DNA of 64,000 nucleotides from Puccinia triticina (Eukaryota > Basidiomycota > Pucciniomycetes > Pucciniales > Pucciniaceae): positions 2,659,501-2,723,500 of the forward strand of contig NC_070573.1 of NCBI RefSeq assembly GCF_026914185.1, given 5' to 3'. The notes under the pieces were generated by a model. That model made no database searches. It saw only the letters and a list, made by a program, of their open reading frames with translations, and was not told the DNA's origin. Numbering within the stretch: position 1 is the stretch's first letter; the number at the start of each line of letters is the position of its first letter. Position numbers and translations under genes: made by a program. Shown in pieces: positions 46,756 through 58,111 of the stretch.

Positions 46756-47221
46756 GACTAGACACTTTTTTCTAATAGATCATCCCCCAGCAGCCTGATG
46801 ATTGAGGTATCATTCATGGTTTTTGGTGGTGTAAAATAAGTGCAATACAAAAATGCCTACTGTAGGCAGAACTTTCTCTTTAATCTTATTTTCTGTTTGA
46901 TCCTCTTATTTCTAAGGTATTAATGAAAATTTTGGCGTAGTTGTGATTTGCTATAGTGAATAGATAGTTCTAGTCTTGCTCATGGCTTTCATCTTTTCAT
47001 TAGTGTTTTAATGTACATATGGCTTCATAAAGAGTGATCCAATAACATCATGCCTGTCAAAATCACAACTTGAGTGCCAAAAAATGATGATCCTGAGGAT
47101 GTGTCTGTTGGAAGTTGGTGGAGAGGGTTCTCAAAGTTGGGTGACATAAAACTTTGACAAATGTCAAAAAGCTGACAAGGAATTCTGTGTAATGTGAGCT
47201 GCTGAGTGCTCTCACCCCTAG

Positions 47222-47376
47222 CCTAACTAAGCCTCTCAAACGGAGGAGGGGGGACCCCCACGTCCTGAAGGGACTCTCCGCAGGAGGGAGGTCGCGCTTC
47301 GCGCGAGGGCGCTTCGCGCCAGCCCAGGCTGTACCACTGCCAGGGCCCTCCGAAGTGGGGGACTTGGGTTAAGTTA
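47222..47376. mobile_element. CTAACTTAA-family miniature element with 14-bp flanking direct repeat
   Basis: The left end CCTAACTAAGCCTCTC and the right end ACTTGGGTTAAGTTA enclose GC hairpins (GCGCTTCGCGCGAGGGCGC). The flanks GCTCTCACCCCTAG at 47208-47221 and 47377-47390 are identical. That is longer than the 9-bp duplication of the 647-bp relative, so chance extension or a different insertion process is possible. Confidence 0.75.
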
Positions 47377-47916
47377 GCTCTCACCCCTAGATGCTGATGT
47401 TTGTGACCTCGGCGAGCAAGCTGAACAATCCCGCTGTGCCGTGCGTGGGTTTACATACAGAAGAAAAACCCCTGGCAGCCCTGGCTGGACCACATCAACA
47501 AACCAGGGTTGAGGAATGTCCAAGCTTTGTCCAAGAATAATGGATGCCAATCACTCTGGGTTTGGAATCTGGATGATAAAGCTTGAATCTCGCCATGGGA
47601 TCTGACGTAATGAGGGCCATGAAGATCCCACCAAAGACTTTTTAATAATTCGGCTGGAGGGGCAGGTGCTGGCCATAAATGTGCTAGAGCCGTGCGCATG
47701 GTTCTCGCCCACTCCCTGGATCCCCATCTCCACCCATCAGCAAGCCCCAGCACTGTGCCTCCGTCGAATGCCCTCCAGGATATCTGCCAGCTCCACAGCT
47801 TCGTAAGCAATCACCTTCGCCCATCTATCCTGCTCCAATATCACGGCTGCCAGTGCTAGTGCAGCAACCCTCCAACTTGCGCTCGATCGAAGGCGTGTAT
47901 ATCGGCTCCGAGGGGC

Positions 47917-50900
47917 ATGTCAACGAGGCCTGGCGACAATATGGCCGGGTTTGCCGATCTGCTTCGATCCCGCCTCCGGGCGCTCCTGCCGCTAGGCCTG
48001 ATTTCGATGTTCGGGCTGTCGATCTATTTCTTCTTCTGCTCTCTCACGGCCAACGACCCGGAGCTCGATCTCGAGAAGCTGCAGCACCCCCACTTCAAGT
48101 TCCGGGTGGACGGGCTGGGGCGCGTCGGCGCGCCGGACTTCGGCCGGGCCGGCGGCCTTATATTCGAGACCGACTTCCCGCCCGCCGCGGCGCCCGACCT
48201 CAAGGTGTACGAGCCGGAGCAACTCATGCGTCTCCCGATCCTACATCGCACCTCCCAGGATCCTTTCGACGCCAGGAACGGGTTCAAGCCGCTCCGTGAT
48301 TCCAAGTCCCCTTGGCTGGCGAGCAATCCCGCCGGCGTGATGCTCATCAACCGCCTCAGCAGGAATCGCTTCCCTCCCGCCGGCTCGACCGACCCATCTC
48401 GTGGAAGCGCACCCCCACCGTCCCCGCCCTGGCCGCCCCGCACATCGCTCAAGGAGAAAGACCATTCCCTCAAAACGCCTATCCCCAAACACTTGATTGC
48501 CGGCTTGAATACCAGCTATGTCTGGGAGGACAGAGACCGAGTCAAAGACGGCAATCTGCCTCAGATACAATGGGCTGGGTTCGATAAACCTGATTGGGAG
48601 TCCGATTCTGATCGCACCAATCGCTTGGAACGCCAGGGATGGGTCAGACGTGGATTCCAGCACGTCTGGGAGGGCTACAAAGCCAAAGCATGGGGGCATG
48701 ACGAACTAAAACCAATCTCAGGGTCGGTGAGTGATCAAGCGCTACCCAAACATGTGATATGTAAATACATTTGACCTGACTGACCCCGCCCTCTTTGTCC
48801 TCCATCCACATTGGCGCCATCGTCTGCGAATCAGTTCCAGGATCCGTTTGCCGGATGGGGGGCCACCTTGGTTGACTGTCTGTGAGTGCTGGTATTATTT
48901 GTTCGGCCTCATTCCAGTCTGCAGAGACAGATGATTCGGAAGGGCCCAACCACCAACCTTATTGAGCCAAAGATTTGGAATATCCTGCTACTGAGTGGCA
49001 GAGCACTGAGAGGCCCATGAGAGCTGATTTCTAGTGGACTCTGATTGTGTAGTGATACCCTGTTAATCATGAACTTGACACATGAATACAATGTGAGTCT
49101 TTTGAGCGAGGAAACAGGTGGCTTGGAAGTTAAATTGACTGAGAGATGGCTTGGAAAACCAAGTATGCAAGGACTCATGTGAAAGCTATCGATTGGGCAT
49201 ACACCATAGACATTCACAGGATGGGCCGGTTCGGGTCCTACTCGACATCCCAGCCCATGATCTCGTTCTTTGAGACCGTCATTCGCTGTAAGCAATCCAG
49301 AACTAATATCCATCCCATCCTGCGCAGCCCTGTGACTGATTAAAGGCATCCGTCTTTTATTAGATATGGGTGGACTGATCTCTGCGTATGATTTATCGGG
49401 CGACGATCTGATGCTTGAAAGGGCAGAAGAGCTGGCAGAGTGGCTTGTACCTGCGTTTGGAACGTCTTCTGGCCTGCCGGCTTCCCGCTATCAAATCGGA
49501 TCGTCAGTCCCTTTTCCATCTCTCCACCGATGACCTGGCTCTTCGCCGCAGTGCTCTAACCCAGAAGGATCTTCTGACATCAACAGAAACCCCCTCGGGG
49601 AGCAAACTGGCCGCGTCTGTATCGCAGAAATCGGCTCATTAACCCTCGAATTCACACGGCTAAGTCAGCTAACCCGCAAAGGGTTTTACTTCGAAGTGGT
49701 TGGTCTTCGGATGCTTTCTTTTTTGTCATGTCAGCCCAAAGCAGAAGAAAAATAAGTTTATTGGACTCTTGCTACCAGGTGCAAAAAATAACCGATCTGC
49801 TCGATGGAGACCAGTGGGCCTCTTCTAGTCGCCCAGGCACCCTGTTTCCCACCCATGTAAATCCACAGGCTCCTCAGTTACTTTCCGGACAATACACTTT
49901 TGGTTAGTTGGCCATTGTTTGACATCTTTGTTCGATGCAAAGAGTGACGAGAAGGTCTGTATCCTACTTACCAGGCGCCATGGCCGACAGCTACTACGAA
50001 TATCTAGTTGAGCGCGTATTTCTTTCTCCAATTGATGCTCTGATCACCCGTCATGGTCTCTGATAGTTACCAACTGGATACAGATAAAACAGCATCAGTT
50101 ACTACGCGGGACAAACGTGCAGTACAGTAAAATGTACACGTCTGCTATCGAGTCTGCACGCACACATCTGATCAGAACCTATGACCTCGAATCGTCTGGG
50201 GGCAAGAATCTTACGGTGATTGGTGATATTTCTTGGGGGATGTTTAAGCCTTCTCTCGACCATCTCACCTGCTTTTCAGGCGCAATGATTGGATTAGGAT
50301 CTCAGCTGTTGGGCCGGAAGCAAGATCTGGATCTAGCGCTTGGAGTATATCTTATGAATGCCTTTCTCACAGTCCCACGAGTGGAAAAGTGCCTGACATC
50401 TCTTCGATCGGTGTTGAACAGCACGCGGACGCTTGCGTCTGGGCATACGAATCAACCAAAACTGGCGTCGGGCCAGAACGAATCTCGATCGTAGAAGGCG
50501 ACGAGCACGCACGATGGCAACCGGTTTTTTACGAAGGTAACTCTTGGAAAGCTTCTATTTCTCCCATTGGAACCGGAGGTAACAGTGGCACATCGCATTG
50601 AATTCCATAGGCCAGAAGTTTCGCGAGTTGAAGTCGAACCCGTTACCCGGCGCATCCATTCAGGATGGTCGCTATCTTGGTCGGCCAGAGACAATCGAGT
50701 GAGGATGAGATGATTACTTGGATGATTATTCCGGGCTAGGGCCCTGAAATGAAACTACTTGACAGGTCTGTATATTACATGTGGAGGATCACAGGCGATC
50801 GTCAATGGCAAGATCGGGGATGGAGGATGTAAGGCAATTCTCGAGTCTGTAGATGCTTGGACACCGCTGCATCGGGAGACAAGCTCACACCGGCACTCCT

Positions 50901-51410
50901 CTTTTCTCTCAGGTTTACCAGCTGGATGGAGGCATGTGCGACAAACTTTGGATTTGCAGATTTGGCGCAAGTAAACCGTTGGCCACCGGAGCTGTCAGAT
51001 AAGCAAGAGAGTTTTGTTTTGGCGGAGACGTAAGCGGATTTCCAAGATGCCGGTTCTCACTTAGCCATGGGAGTGAATGACTGAGCCGATTCTTTTCTGT
51101 GTTACGGATGATGGATGGCAGGTTCAAATACTACTACCTCCTGTTTTCCGACCCCGACTTGATTTCGCTGGACGACTTTGTGCTCAACACCGAGGCGCAT
51201 CCGTTCCGCCTGGAGACCCCCGACAAACCTGCGAAACGATTCTGGACCGGGCCAGACCCTGCACTCGATAAACGGTACGATCCGCCGGGGACCAAGAAAG
51301 GTGACCGCGGATTCGGGACGTTCTTGCAGCAATGGTCGAGGGTCGATCTCGACAAACTCAGCGAGGCGGATCGCCAGGTCTACAACAGAGTCATGGGGGT
51401 CCACGCCTAG
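47917..51410 (+). CDS. GH47 class I alpha-1,2-mannosidase, tandem copy 2, 14 exons, 786 aa
   Basis: Exons are 47917-48726, 48835-48881, 49053-49092, 49164-49287, 49364-49502, 49587-49698, 49779-49902, 49975-50006, 50084-50344, 50422-50536, 50611-50698, 50766-50828, 50913-51029 and 51122-51410. Every intron is at the same place and phase as in copy 1, and only exons 1, 4 and 14 differ in length. The membrane segment is LLPLGLISMFGLSIYFFF. The domain motifs ([64 protein letters not shown]) are all present. The start at 47917 is the first ATG; 47941 is an alternative. The region between the anchor and the domain is much more GC-rich than in copy 1. Same reaction as copy 1; separate expression or substrate preference is unknown. 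Confidence 0.92.
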
Positions 51411-52310
51411 ATATCAATCTTAGCATTCTAATAATTTGGGCCCCTATTTATATTACAGATCAAGTAAGGTACATTCGATTTGCTTGTTTCATGGTCCACT
51501 TCTTCCATCAAGGTTCCAATCAACTATTCAAAAAACGGCTGTAGCATATCTTCATGCCCCCCCTCCCAACATTAGTACTTGATTATGTATGTATCTCTCG
51601 CCTGTCGTATTCGTATTTATAGAGACACTCGTTTAGAACCCAAACACTATGATAGCAGTATGTAGAACCAGTTCCCTGCGTTCCTCAAAGCTTTTTTAAT
51701 CAGTATGGCTCAATTATTCAAGTATATTTTTCCTTGCTTAGATGCTTTTAAAAACTTACCTATTCTCATGTATATGTACACATGATAGCGGTTCAACTTG
51801 TATCCTTTTATCTATTTAGCAGCTCTTCTCCCGTGTTTGTTTACTTCGCAATAACCATAGATCTGAAGCTTCTCTAGGATGAGTCACCACTGGGACGGCG
51901 GCAGAGAACAGTAGCAGCAGTCAACTTTTTCTGCTGTGAAGCGTGTGAGCAAGACGAGGAATCTTGGTTGCAGACCGCAGAAGCGTGAACTGGTGCTCTA
52001 TGCGCGGATCTCGCATTTAAGCCCGGTGCCTTCCTGAGCTCCGCTGCGCCGGGCCCAGTTGGACTGCATATTCACGGCCACTAGCTGATGACGATCATCA
52101 GTGCTGCTGAAGTTCTCTGACCAGCTTGCCCATGAAAGGTTACCGGGTGTGCCGGCTTGTGTTCACATGGTCTGACTTTTCATCGGTCCGCACGAGCAGC
52201 AGGTCATCGCCCATTATACATATCTCTTTTCGGCCGCGATCCTGAGGTCAGGAGGTCGCTGTCAAGAAGACGGTGCGAGTCCGGGCCGTGTGTTGCCTGA
52301 TTGATGCCAA
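51411..52310. other. No gene seen downstream of GH47 copy 2
   Basis: The first ~350 bases are an AT-rich 3' flank. The rest has no ORF or repeat that could be supported. Confidence 0.5.
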
Positions 52311-52469
52311 CGGTGTAACCAATACAATACATGTATCTGTATTGGGCATGTATTGTATTGGATAAGCACCAAAAGTATTGTAACTGTAATGTATCTGTCA
52401 AAGCAATACATTACACTTTGTATTGGATTTTTGTATTGGCATTTCAGATACACCACGGGTGAAGTTCTT

Positions 52470-52504
52470 CGAAATGATTTCGGTTGGTAACCGAAATCAT
52501 TTCG
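52470..52504. repeat. Perfect 16-bp hairpin
   Basis: CGAAATGATTTCGGTT and its exact reverse complement are separated by GGT. It is one of several hairpins within the presumed hAT left end; another is the 22-bp perfect palindrome at 53091-53112 centred on AATT. Subterminal structures of this sort often bind transposase, but no function is shown here. Confidence 0.8.
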
Positions 52505-52699
52505 AGGTGTCTGCCTGCAAGGGGGGACCGTCGTCAGACCGTCGGCGTTTCCACTGGAATCTTCCTGGAATTCTACTGGAGGGCAATCCGAAAATACTAC
52601 GGATTGCCAACGCCATTCCGAATTTCTTTCGAAAGTTTTTCGGAATGGTTCCGGGCTGTGGCGGGGTGTTCTTGGCTCAAAATGGGGACCAAACAAATC

Positions 52700-52790
52700 C
52701 CCCAGCCAAAACGGAGGATTGAACCAGCAACATGTTGCTGATCTACCTCCACAGGAGCCCCTTGACCACTACGCTAGACAGGCCATGCAG
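52700..52790 (-). repeat. tRNA-like (SINE head-like) segment
   Basis: On the minus strand TAGCGTAGTGGTCAAGG (52776-52760) fits a Pol III A box and GGTTCAATCC (52725-52716) a B box, at a distance typical of a tRNA-derived promoter. The acceptor and T stems do not pair well, so it is not a functional tRNA gene. A SINE head or decayed tRNA copy is the best reading. Confidence 0.4.
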
Positions 52791-53303
52791 GGCAAAGTGT
52801 GATTTGTGTTTGTGAGCCTGCATATGCAAGGCTTGATCACTCATATACAGAATTTTTCCGGCAAAAATACCGGAAAAATACCGGAAACAGATCCCAGTCT
52901 GTATTTCCTGGAATGAAGTCAAAACTTTTTCGACTTCGTTCCGATGCAAACCTTTTTTTTTGGGTTTGGTTTTAACCCGAATTGCATTCGGAATGATTCC
53001 GGTCCTTTGACCATACCGGAAGCATTCCGATTGGTTTTTGGTCCTTCGACCATACCGGAATGATTCCGAGTGGTTTTCGGTTTTTTGTACCATCCAGTAA
53101 ATTTACTGGATGGAAACTTTAAAACCTCACCCATGGTGTACATTACACATTATCACATATTATGTATCAGAGATATTGATACAATACAGATAAAATACAG
53201 ATACATTAACACATGTATTGAAATACCTGACATGTCCCCTGGCAGTCACAGCCTGCCCACACCTGAGGCTTGACTGGTCCACCTTGACTCCAAGTTATAG
53301 TAA

Positions 53304-56300
53304 GGGGGGGTCGAATTTTACAATGCTTCTTTTACAAGGCTTATGCTTTGTAAGATTGAAGCCTTGTAAAATTACGTTAAGCTGCGAGTGAGTTGTAATT
53401 TTACGGAGATTGTTCCATTTTTTCCAACTTTGTAAAACAAACATTGTAAAACATACCTTGTCAATTTTCCACGCGGTGGGCCAAAATAGAATTTTAAAAG
53501 TGTTTTTGTCGCAAGGATTTCCTTTGCAAAGGAAAATCTGCGCAAAAAATAATGTGCAGCCCAATAAATTCAAATTTCCAAAGAATTACTTACAAGGGAT
53601 CATTTTTTGCGTTGAAAAGGCTTGTAAATCTCTGACCAGAGGGACAAAGATGAGAATTTTACAAGGCAATTGACTGACTAATTACAAGGAATAATTGCCG
53701 ACCAAAAAAAACACACAAAAAAGAAAGTAACACAAAATTTTCGGAGAGCACAATATCTAAAAAAGGGAGACTTGAGCCTCTCAACATTGGGAAACCTTGC
53801 GGGTGCTTGATCGAGTGCCCAAGCGCTTGGGCTTGATGGTCTTCTGTTGTTGGTGGCTAGTCTTCTTGACTTTGCCTGAGGTCTTTTGATCTTCAATTAG
53901 TTGCGGATTGTCAGGCTTAAAGATTTTCAATTGTATCTTGAACTCGCCGGACACTTTTTGTTTAAAATCACTTGGTTTTTCCTCTCCAGGGGGAGCGCTA
54001 ATGCTCGTTTGGGCCGCAATAGATGGAGAGGTGACGGCATCTTGAATTTGTGTGACCTTTTTAGGATGCCATTTATTTGTTGGCTTTGTTGGAGCGGTGG
54101 CGTCCTCCTTTGCATCAGACGGTGTTACCTTGGGTACATGCTTATCTGAGACCGCCGTGATTTCTTGATCTTCAATTGGTGAACGGTCTTCATTAATTGC
54201 TGGAACGGGTTGATTAGGCAAAGTGTTGAGGAGCATGCTCAGATGGGCAAAATGCATCACTCCAGGCGCCCCTTTGTGGTCACGCTTGATCTTTCCAATG
54301 CTATCCAAGACAAAATTCTCCTCGCTCGAGTCCCACGGTCGTGAGTAGAACACCCAGCTCGTGTGGGGTGCGCGTCCACCAATCGAGTCGTGATCTGGAC
54401 TGATCAGATGAGCAATCCCACCGTTCTCCCTGTCGTCATGCATCCATATACCCGCAATGCCACCGATGTTCTTGAGCATCTTGCACCAATAATGTGTCCC
54501 GTTCCAGAAGCCGCAAACAAACAGAGTGTATGTGACACCGTTGAAATCCAACTTGGCCGGGAAATCGAGGCCCCCCATGAATTCTAGCTGTTCGGCCTCC
54601 TCAAAGATCGTAGACACTTGGACCAACATGTACAAGTGTTGGGGTGCCCCCCCGCCCTCAACAGACAAGACCGATTTTTCAATGAGGTGGTGGGGTGCTT
54701 GGTTCTTCTTCTTAGGGCAAACCTTGCAGACAAGGCCTGAGATTGAGGCGATTCCGTGTGTTGACCACGTCGTCAACAGTGTTTGGACCAAAGAGGGATC
54801 CAAAGCGGCAGTTTCGAATGTATCCCGTTGGATTTGGATGGCAGTTATGTCTTGGTTTCCACGGGGATGGGGCTGTTGGACTTGCATTTGACCTTCACAC
54901 AAGGCCATACGGACTTCGGTAAGTGTAAACAGTTCTTGAGGAGGGTACAGCTTTGTTGAATTCTTCCTGAAGGATGGGTCAATGAGCAGATTGATGAAAA
55001 GATCTGTTGAGCAGAATACACCGGCCTCAAAACTACCCGGTGATAACTTATTGGCAGCTGCATGCAGCAAGTTTTGACCATTGGTGAGTGTGGACCGGAT
55101 TTGACCGGTTAGAATCAGTTCCCAGGTGCTCCTCGCGTTGAAATGCTTGAGGAGGGTGGTGAATATGTCATTCTTGAGTCCATTAGTTCCACGAAGCCAG
55201 AGCGGGTTGAAGAGAGCATGTAGGCTCTCGAGTGCGGCTGCCAACCAGCATCAAAACTTCCTTGCCAAAGCATCTGATGCCGAGTAAGAAATATAAGTTG
55301 TCATTGAGTCCTTGATCAAGTTGCGGGATCCCGGTGGCCGGCCTCCAGAATTCTTTGGGAGCAAGGCGGCGGTGGTGTCGGGAGCTCAACCATTGTTAAT
55401 ATCGGGTTTCTTGCGGTTAGCTGGATTGCGTTTTGGTGGTTTTTGCCAACCAATCGATAAGGCTAGGTCTTGCTGAGTTTTATTTTTTGCACCGTATTTG
55501 ATAGAAACTCCCCTCATGACAGCGTGCCAGTCGTCTTCGAGGGTCTTTACGAAGGCATAGAGCTGGGCCATGCCAATTATCAGGCACTTCTTACCTTCAC
55601 TTTAGACTCAAACAAATGCGAATAATCAGTAGATGGCCAAAGCTGAAATCAAAAAAGCAACACAATACATACCTGATCATGTAATACAGCCAATGCATAC
55701 TCTCCTGTGCGTTAGTAGTATCAGGGAGGCCGTCTTTACTGTTTGCTGAATTGGTGATCATGGCCTGTTTAGATGGAAAGAGCATGGCCTCAACGTCCAC
55801 CATAGTCCACCAATCTAGCCATCGTTTGGTCTTCGGGAACAGCCGACGGAGCTCATCAATCTTCTGCTCATGACTTGGCTTCCCTGCCTCGGGTAATACT
55901 AATAGATCCAGGCATAGTTTCTGAAATTGTGCCTGAAAAAAAATGAGAAGTCAGACCACCAGCGAAACATTAAGCTAAAAAAACAAGACAATCATACCTC
56001 TTGTTCAGGTGGGACTACTGCCCGATTGCGTTTGATGCGGGTGACTTGAGCTCGAAAATGCTCATGGCATCCCTTCAACTTGGAGAGGGCCTGTTGGCGG
56101 TCAGTGACGCCAAATACCTTCATGTAAGCCGCAATAAATACCTCCCGCTGAGCCAGGGAGAAGTCAACAACCTGCCGGACAAGAGTCTCGCAATCGGAAG
56201 CCGTGAATGAAGACCGAATGAATTGCTCGAAGAGAGTAGTAAAGTGAGCCTGGTAGTATTCCGCGCTGAGCCCGCGGATCCAGGATAGTTGGACAGGAAT

Positions 56301-58026
56301 CCACCGAGCTGTCTCCTCGCAGAACATTGAGGTAGATAGAAGATAACGAGTCTGAAATAGCCTGTAAGTAACATCCAAAAGCAGCCCCCTGCTGTATACC
56401 TCATTGTTCTGATCGCGGGTGACCAAACGTTCAGCCATCCATTTTGTTTGAAATGAGAAATGTTCAATGCCTGGCGTGAATGATACCGAGATGATAAGGA
56501 GGCCCACACTAGAACCCAGGGATCAGCCCTCAAACCATTGTACAGAATGTTTTAAACCAGACTTACTGGTTCCATTGAAACATGTTGTGCAGGAACTTAT
56601 TGCCGACCCCATCACCACATTTGTCCGGGTTGATTCCAAGCTCAATAAGGATACGCCGCCGGTGGTAACGCAGTCTATCGCTATTTACAAACAATTCATG
56701 GATCTTGGTGACTCTTTTGAAGGGGTTCAACGGAGCGGTTGGCTTGCCCAACTAATTTGATCATCCACATCAATCAGCTTTAATGGATATCTGGCAAAGG
56801 CAAGGATTGATGTACTTACTTTGAGTTTGAAAGCACCGGCACTGGGATTTTTCATTATCTCATTCTTAAGCTTGTGTTTTGAAAGCGGGTCGGGCTTCTT
56901 TGGAGCTGGCCATGGATGTCTGTGGGTGCCGTGATGACGGAGGATGGCCCAACCAGTTATCTTATTTTTGTCGAAGCGGGTGATCGTATTTTTGCAGGAT
57001 TGGTGACCAATTTTCCCGGGACATTTCCCTGCTGAGCCCGGGCATTTTGGGTTCCTGATGGACACATTCTCTTCAGCACTGAATATAGATCATCTGGAAG
57101 CGAGCAAATAATTGAGATGACTCACGTTTCCAAATATTCAGAAATTGCATTCTTGCCGGTTGGCGGAGGCCCAACCCACTGGCATCCGGGCTGATTACAA
57201 ATCAAGGCCCCAAGGCAGTACATGCGCACCGTTTTCCATGATTGATCGGTGTTCCATTCAGTACTGTTTGTCTTTGGATAACCTACATAACCAAAGTTGT
57301 GGACAATCATGTCAGGGGTTTTGACAAAGACAGTCCGCCGATTAGGATATAGCGGATATCCTTTGTCATCAAGAGTACAGTCGTGATCAATGAAGGTCTG
57401 TTCATTTCCGGTAGCAGCAAAGAAAATTTTTTTGCCATTGATTGGCTCGTCGTCGGGATGTTTGGGAGAGTCGGGCTGGGGTGAATCATTGTTGTTACTG
57501 CTTTTGTCCAACATATTGAGCAGAATTGCAGACCAGTAAGGGGAGTGCGGGGAGGGGACTGCTGGTATTGCTTCAGTCTGAATGAATAATCTGCCAATGG
57601 GGGGATGGGGAGAAGAAGGAAGGAGGAAGGACATACCATTGAGTGCTGGACATCCATCGTGATCAAGCCTTTGAGGAGTGTAAAATTCAAGTATCATCGT
57701 GTGGTAGGAGGTTTTTCCGGTGGAATACAGCTTTTTAAACAAGCATTGTATTCTGTAAGCCGGAAAAATACTGTTTGCTGTTCAAATATTGAAATTACAT
57801 AGGTGGTGTTACAAGGTTTGCAAAACATTCAATGTAATATTACATAAAGGCCCTGTCCACAGTATATTTCTGGTGCATGTTTTACGGTGATTTATTTACA
57901 TGGGCTGAGAAAAGTCAGAAACCCATGGAAAATTATGTATTGCCCCGTACATGTAATAAATTCACAAGGTACCGCTTTTACAAAGGTTATGCCTTGTAAA
58001 ATATGTCTTGTAAAACTCACGCACCC
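53304..58026 (-). mobile_element. Mutator-like DNA transposon, copy B (4723 bp)
   Basis: The flanks GTTATAGTAA at 53294-53303 and 58027-58036 are identical (9-10 bp). The left end GGGGGGGTCGAATTTTACAA and the right end read inward (GGGTGCGTGAGTTTTACAAG) match, and both continue into TTTTACAAGGC. Multiple TTGTAAAA/TTTTACAA subterminal repeats are present. In copy A the same motif is ATGTAAAA, suggesting that transposase and binding site changed together. The element carries one gene on the minus strand. Confidence 0.9.
53781..57697 (-). pseudogene. MULE transposase with GCM/WRKY-type fingers, DDE core and USP-like domain (copy B)
   Basis: The gene reads right to left from an ATG at 57697-57695. 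Segments are: GCM-like domain (57122-57697; FIDHDCTLDDKGYPLYPNRR, MYCLGALIC); Cys/His finger (56727-57065; CPGKIGHQSC then ILRHHGTHRHPW); linker (56563-56751); DDE Asp in LLLDVTYRLF and VVDFSLAQ with GCHEHFR (55992-56507); Glu in TNAQESMHWLYY (55597-55803); a joining exon (55386-55571); and a long C-terminal exon (53781 to about 55380). The last begins GRPPG...TTYISYSA, then ARKF, TGA (55253-55251), and CWLAAALESLH. It continues with CKVC, GTHYWCKML, GIWMHDDRENGG and WVFYSR, matching the Cys, finger, His, Asp and terminal boxes of ubiquitin-specific proteases. It ends in a basic tail. The TGA directly before the putative nucleophile Cys breaks the gene; copy A has AGG there. Confidence 0.78.
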
Positions 58027-58111
58027 GTTATAGTAATACAACTTGTCCAATACTAGGATCACATCCTCCGAGTCCAACTCGAGTCCGGCCCGGTTATCAC
58101 TTATTCCCTCA

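Larger units (their letters stand above)
46504..47916. other. Spacer between the two GH47 genes
   Basis: It holds a foldback sequence (46634-46755), the CTAACTTAA-family element at 47222-47376 and no recognisable gene. The minus-strand ORF at 47451-47810 and the plus-strand ORF at 47853-48299 lack supporting motifs; the latter overlaps GH47 exon 1 in another frame. Confidence 0.5.

Noticed and set aside
47853..48299. 148-codon ORF overlapping GH47 copy 2
   Set aside because: It lies in a different frame of the GC-rich exon 1; the GH47 frame is supported by homology and splicing.
52716..52776. Functional tRNA gene
   Set aside because: A and B boxes are present but acceptor and T stems do not pair.
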